Assembly: GCF_003590095.1 (NCBI RefSeq)
Contig: NC_039483.1
Span: forward strand, 8,556,001 to 8,620,000
From: Trichoplusia ni
Lineage: Eukaryota > Arthropoda > Insecta > Lepidoptera > Noctuidae
Direction: 5' to 3'
Length of the DNA stretch: 64,000 nucleotides
Shown here: positions 28,301 to 40,300 of the stretch, in pieces
Position numbering within the stretch: position 1 is the stretch's first letter
Layout: every line of letters starts with the position of its first letter
The notes under the pieces: generated by a model
Seen by the model: the letters and a program-made list of their open reading frames with translations, nothing else
Told to the model about the DNA's origin: nothing
Database searches by the model: none
Made by a program: the position numbers and the translations under genes

Positions 28301-31300
28301 CTAAGGCCAAGGTCAGCAGACCGACCAGCCACCGCAAGCAGCACCCGTTCACGAGTATGACGCAAGGGTCAGCCATCACCTCCCTCGCCATATTAGAGGG
28401 AAGGAGGTGACCCGACCCAAGACGCCACCGCAGGCAGTGACGACTTAGGGAGCATGACGTATCTGCTGCCGGCTAATAAAATAAAATAAGAGTGAAAGAA
28501 ATACCCCAAACGTTGACTTACCTGGCATAGCCCTAAACACGGAGGCGGCATAAATTGCTACGTCATTTAATTTTATAATTAATAAATTATACATGTCAAA
28601 ATTAACAATAAATAATATATACGTGCATGCGTATAATTATACTAAAAATAAAACAAAATAGGTAACACATTGTTACACACATAGAGTATGTCTATCAAAT
28701 TACACAAATACACGTCAAACATTAATCCACACTAAACCGTCCTGTGCAAATCACAGCGACCAACTATTTTTATCATTTAAATAATCATTGATTGTATAGT
28801 AAGCCTTCTTGCACAGTTTATCTTTAACCGTTGTTTTAAATGATTTAAAAGGCAATTCCAATAAACTGAGAGGCAGTTTATTGTAGAGGCGAACACCAAG
28901 TCCCACAAATGAATTGTGTACCCTGTGTAACCGGTGCGATGTACCAATTAACTTATGTTTATTCCGTGTATTTATACTATGAATATCACTATTTTTGGAG
29001 TATAAGTGAAGGTTTTTTCGTATCAATAGTATATTATCTAAAATAAATTGGGATGCTACCGTTAAAATGCCTATCTCTTTAAACCGCTCCCTAAGAGAAA
29101 CTCTAGAGCCTAGTTGGTAAATGGACCTGACAGCTCGCTTTTGTAAGACGAATATCGATTCGATATCTGCTGCCTTACCCCACAAAAGTATGCCATAGGA
29201 CATACATGGACATGCCAGGAAACGTCATAGGGATCAACATTCAGCGTGCGAATTATAGTTACATTGTAGGGTAAGGTTTGATACTTTTATGAGAATTGCT
29301 ATAGTTTACCGTTTTTAAAAAACTTAATACACTTATTTATTTTGTCATCTATCATTATTCAAATGCGGTCATACAGTTTTAGATGCCATTGAATTAACTT
29401 AAAAGAGCGTTTAAGGTGTTATATCCTAACACCTTAAAAGCTCCCTTGGTTCTCCCTTAATTTACGCCAATCTTCTTAGTCTCCTGTTCTCTGCAAGTGA
29501 AGTTACTTACTAATGTGTAATTAATACTATTTTCAGGAGGTGGCATGCGAAAGTGGAGCATTAGAACACTTGATAAACGGTCTCGGCGACGTGGCCGAGG
29601 ACGTGTCGGCGGTGGCGGCGGGCGCGCTGGCCCCCGCGGCGCGCGCGCTGGCGGCGCGGCGCGGCGCGGCCGTGCGGGCCGTGGTGGCGCGGCTGTGGCG
29701 CCTGCTGGCCGACCAGGACGAGCTGGCCTCGCCCGCCAACTCCTACATGGCGCTGCTGGCCGCGCTCATGGCGCTGCCCGAGCCCGCCAGCTTGCTGCAG
29801 TAAGTACTATACTGTATAAACGCTGGTTGATTCTTACGTGGTAAGAGGAGGCTCGGCCTTAAATTCGTTGCGTGCGTTTACTGACGTGACGCGGGTCTCT
29901 CGGGCTGTCAGTTCACCTGCGGCCATTTAACATTATCTCTTACCGTTCAGTGAGAGCTTCAGTCCTTGCCACTCCGCACCCCTAAACATCCTATTACAGC
30001 TGAATACATCTGTTAATTTTGCTCATCGTTTTAACATAAAACTTTTTTTTTTCTTTTACTTACAGCCCAATAGACTTAGCGGACGTGCTACCCCGCCTAT
30101 GGCCATACCTGGACCATTCAACGAGTTCCGTCCGTAAAGCCACGCTTCAAACTCTTCGTACACTTACTAGGCCTCTAGTCACCAGCCATTCCAAAAACGG
30201 GACCGACACCAACGGGAATAATGATGTCACTAACCTAGAAGTCGAGGAGTACTTGAACTGGACGCCCGAGCTGCTTCAGGAAGCGATGAGGCATATATAC
30301 CAAAGGGTTCTGTTTGAACACGTGCATGAGATTCAAGAGATTGCTGTGCAAGTGAGTAGTGGTTTTATTCATACAGTAAAATATTTTCCTATTTGAGTTT
30401 TGCTGTATAGGCATTGTAAATTTGCCAATGAAAATCAAAAATGCATTTTCCAAGCACTTTTGAAACGGTAGCAGAAACTAGGTGCATAAGGAATGAAAAA
30501 GTTGAAACTATTTAAGTAAAGCCATGAATCGTCGGATCTTGGAATCAAGATGATAATACGTTAATTTCGTTTTGCTCTCCTCAGGTGTGGGAGAATTTCC
30601 TGAAGTACGCGTCGTTAGGAGTGATCCTGCTGGCGGCGTGTCCCGTGCTGGCCACGTGGCTGTGTCTGGCCATGCAGCCCGCGCGCCTGCCCGTCGACCC
30701 CATGCTACTGCTACACCCACCGCCTAAGGTAACAATAGTTCTAAGTTATTTGTTTCGCGTCTTTAATAAGGTGCGGTATTTTGTCAGATATTGTGCGTGA
30801 GTGAGTGGTAGTAAACGTGTGGACAGACTTGAACTAAATTGAATGGATTTTGTGTAAAGGAATATTAATAAAAAATGTATCAAGAGTAGAAGAGAAGTAT
30901 AATATATGAAATCGATTACAAAGGAGCAAAAGTAACGCAACGATTCTTTATAATGGGTAATATGGTTGAATAATTATGATTTTAAGTAAATAATACCAGC
31001 TCGTCTATCCTTGTGCAGGAGCGTCGCACCCGCTCCGTGTCGCAGTCGTCGGAGGGCTCGCTGCCGCCGGAGCTGCGCCCGAGCCAGAAGTGGTTCGTGG
31101 GCGGCTCCGAGTCGCAGCCCAGCGCCGCGCGCGACAGGAACGTCACCCGCGCCCGCTGCCTCGCCGCTGATATATTAGGTACCAACATAATATACTCGTT
31201 TATCTCTGTATATCTTTCGTGTCCATCCAAAGAAAACTGAAAGAGATCGCGATTGGCTATAAGGCTACCATTACCAAGCTATACCCTTTCATTGTATGTA

Positions 31301-34300
31301 ATTAGTTTTTGCATACATAAATAATAATATATGAGATTACACTGTAATATTTTATTTTTAAGAGTTACTTATAGAGTTTTTTGCCCGTTCTTCTCAATAT
31401 TAATGATTTTTTGCAACCATGCAATTAGAGTCAATACCATAACTAAAACGTTTTAAATATGCCTGGAAAGCAGCCTGTTTGAAATAAAAACTTTTTGATT
31501 TTGATTGCTGTATTTTTAAAAAAAGAACTATTTTATTTACTTTGCGATCTATTCACTATTCGACACAATCTGATGTTATTACTCGTTTGTTTAGGTCACC
31601 TGTCATGTTACCTTGTACAACCCGCACCTGGTATAGAGTACAAAGCTGAAGACGAGAGTCCAATAGACTGTTATGTTAAGGTAAAAACGTGATTTAGCTT
31701 TTACTAAACCATACATACAGAAAAATCATAATAAATTGTTCATGAATATTGGTTTCAATGGGAAAGACGGCAATTTTTGAAAATGTGTTTTAAAATATTC
31801 TTTAGTATCTACTATTACTAAAAAATATAATATTTCTGTAATTTAGAAACTATTGAAAAAAATAATAATGAAGCGTTCATTTATTTGCGCCAAAACGCAG
31901 TCACCGGCTTTGACAATGCTCTGACGTCAACCCTCAGTAAAACTTGACAGTGACAGTATTTACTGAGGGCTGACGTAACACACTTCAATTGGCGTTTTAA
32001 AAAGCATGGCGGCAGTATTCTGCAATTTTATTTTCTAAAATAAAATAATAATCTCATCTTAAATTTTAAAATGGAGATTTTTTCCGCAATACATATTATC
32101 AGTTAAACACAACAATAAAAATTAAACAATATTTTAATGATTCCGTCTTACTGTCGTCTTGCCCGTTGCGAATTCTATATTCCTTTTAGAGCAAAAACTT
32201 ATCTTTTACTAAAATATAAGGCTTAACTTAAATGTAATTACCATAACGTAACAAAACCTCCTTGCTTGTCCCGCCAGGTGATGGTAGTGTACCTGCGGTC
32301 GGGCAGCGCGCTGCAGCGGCTGGTGGCCAGCCTCGTGGTGTCGGCCTGGGCGCGCCACACGCGTGGACACGACGTGTTCCCGCCCGCCCTGCGCCACAGC
32401 AACGGGGACGCCGACGAGAACGATAAGGTCGGTAGCGAAGAGTATACATGTAAAGGCAGAATAAGACAAAGATATAGTCAAGTTATGGCAACATAAGTTT
32501 CAAATATAACTTGGTCGTTGTTTTACAGCTTTGGTTTTGTTTCTACATTTGCGTTTTTTATAACTGATTCAGTCTCAATAGCCTTTTTTTATGAACAGAT
32601 CAGGAAACTATATTTTGTACATCACTTTAATTACTCGCTAGAAACTTGCCTCCAAAGCGGAGAGAATGTTGCTTTGGGTCGTGTCATGCACGCATCGATT
32701 TCTTTAACACTAGCTAACTCTTTTATATCCAATAATTAATTATTGCTTTGTCTTTTCTTAGGAAAAACAGGGAGACAGCACAAACAGCGAAGATGAGAGT
32801 CTTATATCCAGGTTGGCGCCGCCGGTACTAACAAACACGTTACACACAGCGCTCAACCAAGCTCTCTATTACGACGAGGTTGCGCTTAACTGTAACAGGT
32901 TAGTAAAGCAAACAAAAGTACAAGTACACACGGATTAATTGAAGTATGCAAAAACGACGCGTAGCAAAATGTGGCACCCTAGGGTGAAATGCTGTCTTTT
33001 ATATTGTCGAGTAAAATACAGAAACGAATATACATTTTAAAACCTTACTTACGATTCTTAGGTATAAGCATCGTTCTTCCACACGGCTATAAGATCTAAA
33101 TCCCTTTGACAAGAACTACTTTCTAAAGCATCTCGTTTTTCAGTTTCTCTCTCTGATCTATACGAATGAGTCTAGTATACACAGTATTTACTTGATATTT
33201 GTGTAATGGACTTGTTGAACATTTAAATCAATTTCTACAGAATACTACAAGAAGCTCGCGATCTGCACGCCATGATGAAGCATTATAAGCTGCCCGTGGA
33301 TGGTGAAGAGTTGAGCAATATATTGAGGCTAGAACAGGTTACATATTTTTTATATACATAAATTGTTATGTACCTACTACTAACATTTTACTTTTCATGG
33401 TATGTTCCCTAACATGGATAAGTCCCTGTAACTATTATACTTCTGGAGAAAAAAAGAAAGACATCCCTCTACTCATAAAAACATTATAAGTATACCATAC
33501 AATAACACCGTAATATGTTAATAAAGTAAGAAAAAAGGAAAAATAAGATTGTTTTTTTTTCATAGGTTGCATATCTAACCACGGTATCGCAACCGCTGGT
33601 GGCGGCGATGAAATCCAAACGAGTGGCTCAGACTCTGGAAGAGAGGCGGAAGAACCTGCAAACTGCCGTCAATCTGTGTACTATTGAACAAGGATCGCTT
33701 AATGTCTCGTAAGTACTTAATCTATTCGTTATTCCTTAACTGGGCCGTAAAAATAACCGAACAGGGCTAGTAAAAATAAATATTAGTTTACAGTTCAAAT
33801 TTTTAGTTTACAGTTATAATTTTTAGTTTACAGTTCAAATTTTCTACATATTTTGCTTGTAGTGTCCAAGCGGCAATAGCGGGCGCTTGCTCGAACCTGC
33901 ACATCTTGCCGGAGAAGTTGAACCCAGTGGTGCGGCCACTCATGGACAGCATCAAGAAGGAGCCTTCTGAGGAGTTGCAGCAGAATTCTGCTGATACACT
34001 AGCCGCGCTACTGGCGCAGCTCGTGAACAGGGATCCCTGTCCGAATAATAAAGTGCTGGTCAATCTGAAGGCGTTCTTGAGGTGAGAGGGAAAGAACCAA
34101 CATAGCATAATTATGCTTTTGAAATGTATCAAGTTGAAAGAGACCTTTGCGAGGCCGTTCCATATGATATTTTGACAACTATTGAGTGTAGCTCGTAAAA
34201 ATAAACAACAGTATTTGGTTTGAGTGTTAATAGGTCTTTCTGAAACCATAAGCGTTTATTCTTATCTTTGTTTACATTTAGTTTTATTTAATAAAACCTT

Positions 34301-37300
34301 TTTTAATAAATATTATTTATTTTGAAAAGATAAGTCGAAGTTGATCAAGATGTTATTAAAGCGTAATATATTTATCTTGTTTGTGTAGGTGTGATCCAGA
34401 GTACACGCCACGCATTTCACTAGAAAGTACAGAGGAAGCGAACGGTGACTCCGGTAGCGGTGACAGCGGACACGAGGGCAAGGGTGAACAAGTGTCGCAG
34501 GCTCCAGCATGTATGTTTTAAATAGCAATTCATTTACGTCCAATTATCAGCAATCCCAATGTCAAGTAAAATGATACAAAATTTATAGTTTGCAATCAAT
34601 ATTTTGGTCTTGATGTATGCTTTAGATAGGAAATAAAACACCTTGATTACGTAATCCAATAAACAATCCTTACTGTTATTGAATATTGGTTTACTTGTTG
34701 TAAAAAATATATATCTAATAAACAAATAGCTTAAAAACAAATAGATTCTTTACGTAGTTATTACGTTATTCATGTGTAATGTCGTGTGTGACAGTGGACA
34801 AGTACAGCGGCATCCTGACGCTATGGGAGCAGCAGCGCAGCGCGGAGCGGACAGCGCCGCGGCGCGGCCGCCCGCCCGCCGCCGCCGCCGCGCTCGCCAT
34901 CGACCAGCTGCTGCCGCACGAGGACGAGGTACGGACACGAACTGCCTACTGTTGTACTAGTACTGCTCAATGTTATTGGAGTTTGTTGGTCTAAGACAGA
35001 AACGGCTCAGTTCTTTATAGCTTCATATTTTACATATACACTTTAATTAAAAACTTTTCGTGTACTTCATTTCGTCTAAATCCGCTCAAACATCCATCTT
35101 TTCGTGTTTATAGTATTTATTGTATAGTATTGTTTCTATAATTTGTTTGTATGGTTAATATTGTTACAGGCTCGCAAATTACTAAGGATCCAAAGACGAG
35201 GTGCCACATTGGCTCTGACGAGCCTGGCAACATACTTCGGCGATGAGTTACCAGAGAAGTTGCCGAAGCTTTGGGAGTTTATATCGGAGCCACTCGAGAG
35301 GGTTATGACTGATACTGGTGAGTTAGAAGTTTTTGTTATGTTTACCTCATACTTTGTGTGTATGTGATTTTAACGTTTGTGAATCCCCCGTAACGTTAGG
35401 ATTATATGTTTTAGAGCGAGTCGTATTTTCTCTTTTAAACTTTGGTAAAAGGTAATAGGTATTTTTTTAAATAATAATTAACGTTTATTTTCTCTTTGTG
35501 TCATTAAAGGGTTTTATCATTCAGCAAGTTGGGTTGTGTTTAGATAAAATTACGTCTTTTTAGTTCTTTTTAAAGTTTGCATTGATTGTAACCTATTATG
35601 ATTGTGTATTGAGCCCAGTGTTCGTTTCGATGTTGTAGAGTTGGAGCAGCTGGAGTGCAGCGCGGGCGAGGAGCTGATCTCCCGCCTGCAGGTGGTGGAG
35701 GCCGTGTGCGGCGCGCTGGCGGGCGGCGCGCGCGCGCGGCTGGCGGGCGCCGCGCGGGCCGCCGCCGGGCTCGCGCGCGCCAGGCACACCGCGCTGCGAC
35801 ACATGGCCGCGCGCGCGCTCGCCGCGCTCTGCCGCGCCCGCTACCCCGGGGTCATGCGGACCGTCGTGCGGGAGGTAATGATTGTGATAGATAGCCGAGT
35901 GGTAGAGATCACCACCCCAAACCCATTGTGCGCGTCATGTAGGACAAGCATAAGTGAGATCCACGAACGCTTGTACCGAGTCCGGGCGTCAGTGTACATA
36001 TGATTTGTATTTTGGTGTAACCTCCCGCGTCAAGAGGATTTAATTCCTTACGGCGGGGGGTATTTTTTTAAAGAAAAACGCTGATATAATTATTGTATTT
36101 TTTTTTTAATGTAAATTTTCAAAGTACAATGTTACTGCGTGGATAGCCAACTGCTTCTATGATATCAATCCAATAACTACATTACATGTCTTGCAGGTTT
36201 AATTCCCATGAAAGCATTAAATAATTAAACATTTGCTTATTTTAAGTTCTACTGTTTATAACACCCTTATAATACTAATGGCACCCGTGTTGACAGTTAG
36301 TGCCCGCCCTGAGCGACGTCCGCAGCGACAGCGTGCGTTGCGGCGCGGCGGAGGCGCTGGCGCGGGTGGTGGACGCGCTGCAGCTGCAGATAGTGCCATA
36401 CATCGTGCTGCTCGTCGTGCCGCTACTCGGTAACTAGCACTCTTAAATTTTTTAACATGCAACAAAACAAGGAAACCATGCATGTATATGTATGTATAAA
36501 GCATTGTTTTCTTTTTACAAAATGCGACTTTTAATTACTCCTTTCACAATTTTTGTAGATTTGACAAGGTTGATCACAATAATTTTTTTTGTCGTTTAGC
36601 AGTTTATTACCTTTTCACGCTTAAACGGCTAGACCGATTATGGTAAAACCGAAATGCAAAAATATTTGTACAAAAACATTCAATTCACCATGGATTTGTC
36701 ATTAAAGTATAAATAAGCAATATTTGTTGTACGCAGGTCGCATGAGTGACCACTGCGAGGCAGTCCGCATCATGTCGACGCGTTGCTTCGCGTCGCTCAT
36801 CCAGCTGATGCCGCTGGACGGGCCGGCCGCCGACCCGCCCGACCTCGAGCCCGAGCTGCGCGCGCGACGGAACTCCGACAAACAGTTCCTCGACCAACTG
36901 TTCAACCCCAAGTCTATCAAGGATTACAAGATACCTGTGCCAGTGTCGGCTGAGCTACGGTCGTATCAACAGGTGATGCTCCATTCAATATGTATTGTTT
37001 TCTGTAGATGTACTGTATGTAATCAATGAATAAGTCGAGTGGTCTTCTAATTCCTTTAACTTATAGTGTAATTAGAGTTTATTTACACCAACGTAAAAAG
37101 GTGAATTGCTTGATTTTCCTCATCCCGTAATGCTTTTTAATACCTGTCCTTGAAATAAAACAAATGAACCAATTGGTTTATAAAAGTTTCAGGCATTTCA
37201 GAAAGCATATAGAATTTTTGCATGTAACTCATTAAAGATACGTAAGAGTATCCGTAGATTTAACTTAAAGTGTGCATTGGTCAGGCGGGCGTGAACTGGC

Positions 37301-40300
37301 TGCGCTTCCTGTACGAGTACAAGCTGCACGGCGTGCTGTGCGACGACATGGGGCTGGGCAAGACGCTGCAGTCCGTGGTGGTGGTGGCGGGCTCGCACGC
37401 CGAGCGCGCCCGCGCCCGCGCGCCGCAGCTGCCCTCGCTCGTCGTGTGCCCGCCCACACTCACCGGTACTCACTACTCAAACTTACTTGTACATTAATCT
37501 TTGTAGCCCTCGCGTAGCCTCGTTTAATCAATCATTTTCCTTTTGACCAATCAGCACGTCGAGACTAGTCAGCACATTATTATCATTAAATAAAAGCATT
37601 ATATTATGCAGAAACGCACACGCGCGCTATTCAGAGTTTTTGAGCGCCGCAAACGCGATCATACAAAAAGTGTGCCGTCTGTGCTGCACCAAGTACGTAA
37701 GCCAAAAAGTTCGTTAATATTACTAAAAACGACTTATTTTTTTTACAGGTCACTGGGTATTTGAAGTGAACAAATTCATCCCGTCCAAATTCCTGAAACC
37801 CTTACAGTACGTGGGCATACCGTACGAACGTGAACGTCTACGACATCATGTGAAGCACTACAACTTCATTGTGGCTTCCTACGATATAGTGAGGAAGGAT
37901 ATTGATTTCTTCAGCAGTATCAAGTGGAATTACTGCATATTGGATGAAGGACATGTCATTAAGAACGGCAAGACGAAGGTGTTTAAAGCCATCAAACAGA
38001 TTGTAGCTAATCATAGACTGATACTCTCTGGAACACCGATACAGGTAATTAAGTAAATATTGTATGTTTAATTATTTCAAAAAGCTACGTTTACAGTAAT
38101 ACTTTGCTTAACTCAGATACGTTATGTCTAAAGGTCATGAAAAGTAGTGCATGATTGATAGAACCGCGAGAGAACAAACAGCCTAACTCTATCCTAGTTG
38201 CACTGTATCTGCACAAATTTGACAACGTTGTGTTACCGTTGGCAGAACAACGTGCTGGAGCTGTGGTCGCTGTTCGACTTCCTGATGCCGGGACTGCTGG
38301 GCACGGAGCGGCAGTTCACGGCGCGCTACTCGCGGCCCATCCTGGCGGCGCGCGACGCCAAGGCCACGCCGCACCAGCTGCAGGCCGGCGCGCTCGCCTG
38401 CGAGGCGCTGCACCGACAGGTACACTACAGTTCACGGCGCGCTACTCGCGGCCCATCCTGGCGGCGCGCGACGCCAAGGCCACGCCGCACCAGCTGCAGG
38501 CCGGCGCGCTCGCCTGCGAGGCGCTGCACCGACAGGTACACTACAGTTCACGGCGCGCTACTCGCGGCCCATCCTGGCGGCGCGCGACGCCAAGGCCACG
38601 CCGCACCAGCTGCAGGCCGGCGCGCTCGCCTGCGAGGCGCTGCACCGACAGGTACACTACAGTTCACGGCGCGCTACTCGCGGCCCATCCTGGCGGCGCG
38701 CGACGCCAAGGCCACGCCGCACCAGCTGCAGGCCGGCGCGCTCGCCTGCGAGGCGCTGCACCGACAGGTACACTACAGTTCACGGCGCGCTACTCGCGGC
38801 CCATCCTGGCGGCGCGCGACGCCAAGGCCACGCCGCACCAGCTGCAGGCCGGCGCGCTCGCCTGCGAGGCGCTGCACCGACAGGTACACTACAGTTCACG
38901 GCGCGCTACTCGCGGCCCATCCTGGCGGCGCGCGACGCCAAGGCCACGCCGCACCAGCTGCAGGCCGGCGCGCTCGCCTGCGAGGCGCTGCACCGACAGG
39001 TACACTACAGTTCACGGCGCGCTGCTCGCGGCCCATCCTGGCGGCATCCATAAACAAAATAAAACTCTAAAACTAGTACAAAGTAAAAACCGTCATTTTA
39101 TAATGCTCCAAAAATATTTACGCAACGTATCTTATTTTTTTTTGTATCCTAGGTGTTACCATTCCTGTTGCGTCGTGTAAAGGAGGATGTTCTAAAGGAG
39201 CTGCCTCCTAAGATCACGCAAGACTACTACTGTGATCTGAGCCCGCTGCAGCGGCGCTTGTATGAGGACCTGTCCAAGGAGCACATGCCTCACGGGATCG
39301 CCTCAAACCACACGCACGTCTTCCAGGTGTGTACCTAGACGCTGTGCCGTATTGCCATAGCTAGATGCCATTTTATTTTAATTAATTGACCACTTTATAT
39401 TGCTATGTATCGTGATCTTAATGAGACATTTCTATTAACTCCAACTCATGTAAAATTAGGGATTATATTACATTAAACATTTCCCTCCCGTCTCGTGACT
39501 TATATGTGATCTTTTATCTTGTTTAACTACTGTGTCTATTTGTGGGACAGCGAAGTGGTTAAGTTCGATTTGTTACCGCAGTAATGTGTGATATAGTTGA
39601 GTATTATAGTTACACAGTCAATCTAACAAAGAAAATATACGGAAATCTTAATCAGTAGATGAGTTTTTTTCATATGTAATGATGCATGGTGTTTGTCGCT
39701 AGGCGCTGCACTACCTGCAGAACGTGTGCAACCACCCGAAGCTGGTCCTGACCGCGGAGCACCCGGCGGCGCGCGCCATCGCCGCGCAGCTGCAGCAGCA
39801 GAACTCCTCGCTGCACGACATCAACCACTCCGCCAAGCTGCCCGCGCTCAAGTAAGACACACATACAGCCATTATCAGTAGTATAGGACATAGTTTTATT
39901 GCAAGCTTTTTATATGTAAGAGATGATTCAGAAATAATAATACACTAAAGCTAAAGCAAACATACTGTTTTAAAACGTTGACACCTGTAAATATATGACT
40001 TTGAATGCATTTGGATTTACGTGAGTAAAGCCCAATCGTGATTTCGAATAGAAAATCTCTGTGATTTTAAAGTTGCTTATTTATTTTAGTTTCAATCACA
40101 TAAGAATATTCTTTACTTTTGTTATATAAAATGTTAATTGAATCTCCAGACAACTCCTCCTCGACTGCGGCATCGGTACCACGGCGTCTGACGCAGAGCC
40201 CGAAGTGGTAGTGTCCCAGCACCGCGCGCTCGTGTTCTGCCAGCTCAAGAAGATGCTGGACATAGTGGAGCACGACCTGCTGAAGCGCCACCTGCCGGCC

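Noticed and set aside
35550..35804. Antisense frames over GC-rich BTAF1 exons (also at 29533-29739, 34750-34938, 37198-37473)
   Set aside because: They are shadows of Ala/Arg-rich coding exons with high GC; none has a homologous domain.
38315..39045. CRISPR-like array
   Set aside because: The units are head-to-tail with no unique spacers, and each is coding exon sequence in an animal genome.
38155..39180. Long open frames of 341 and 290 codons across the exon-28 array
   Set aside because: They are open because a GC-rich unit without stops is repeated with a two-base frame step. The peptide just cycles the same 116 bp through three frames; it is not a separate gene.
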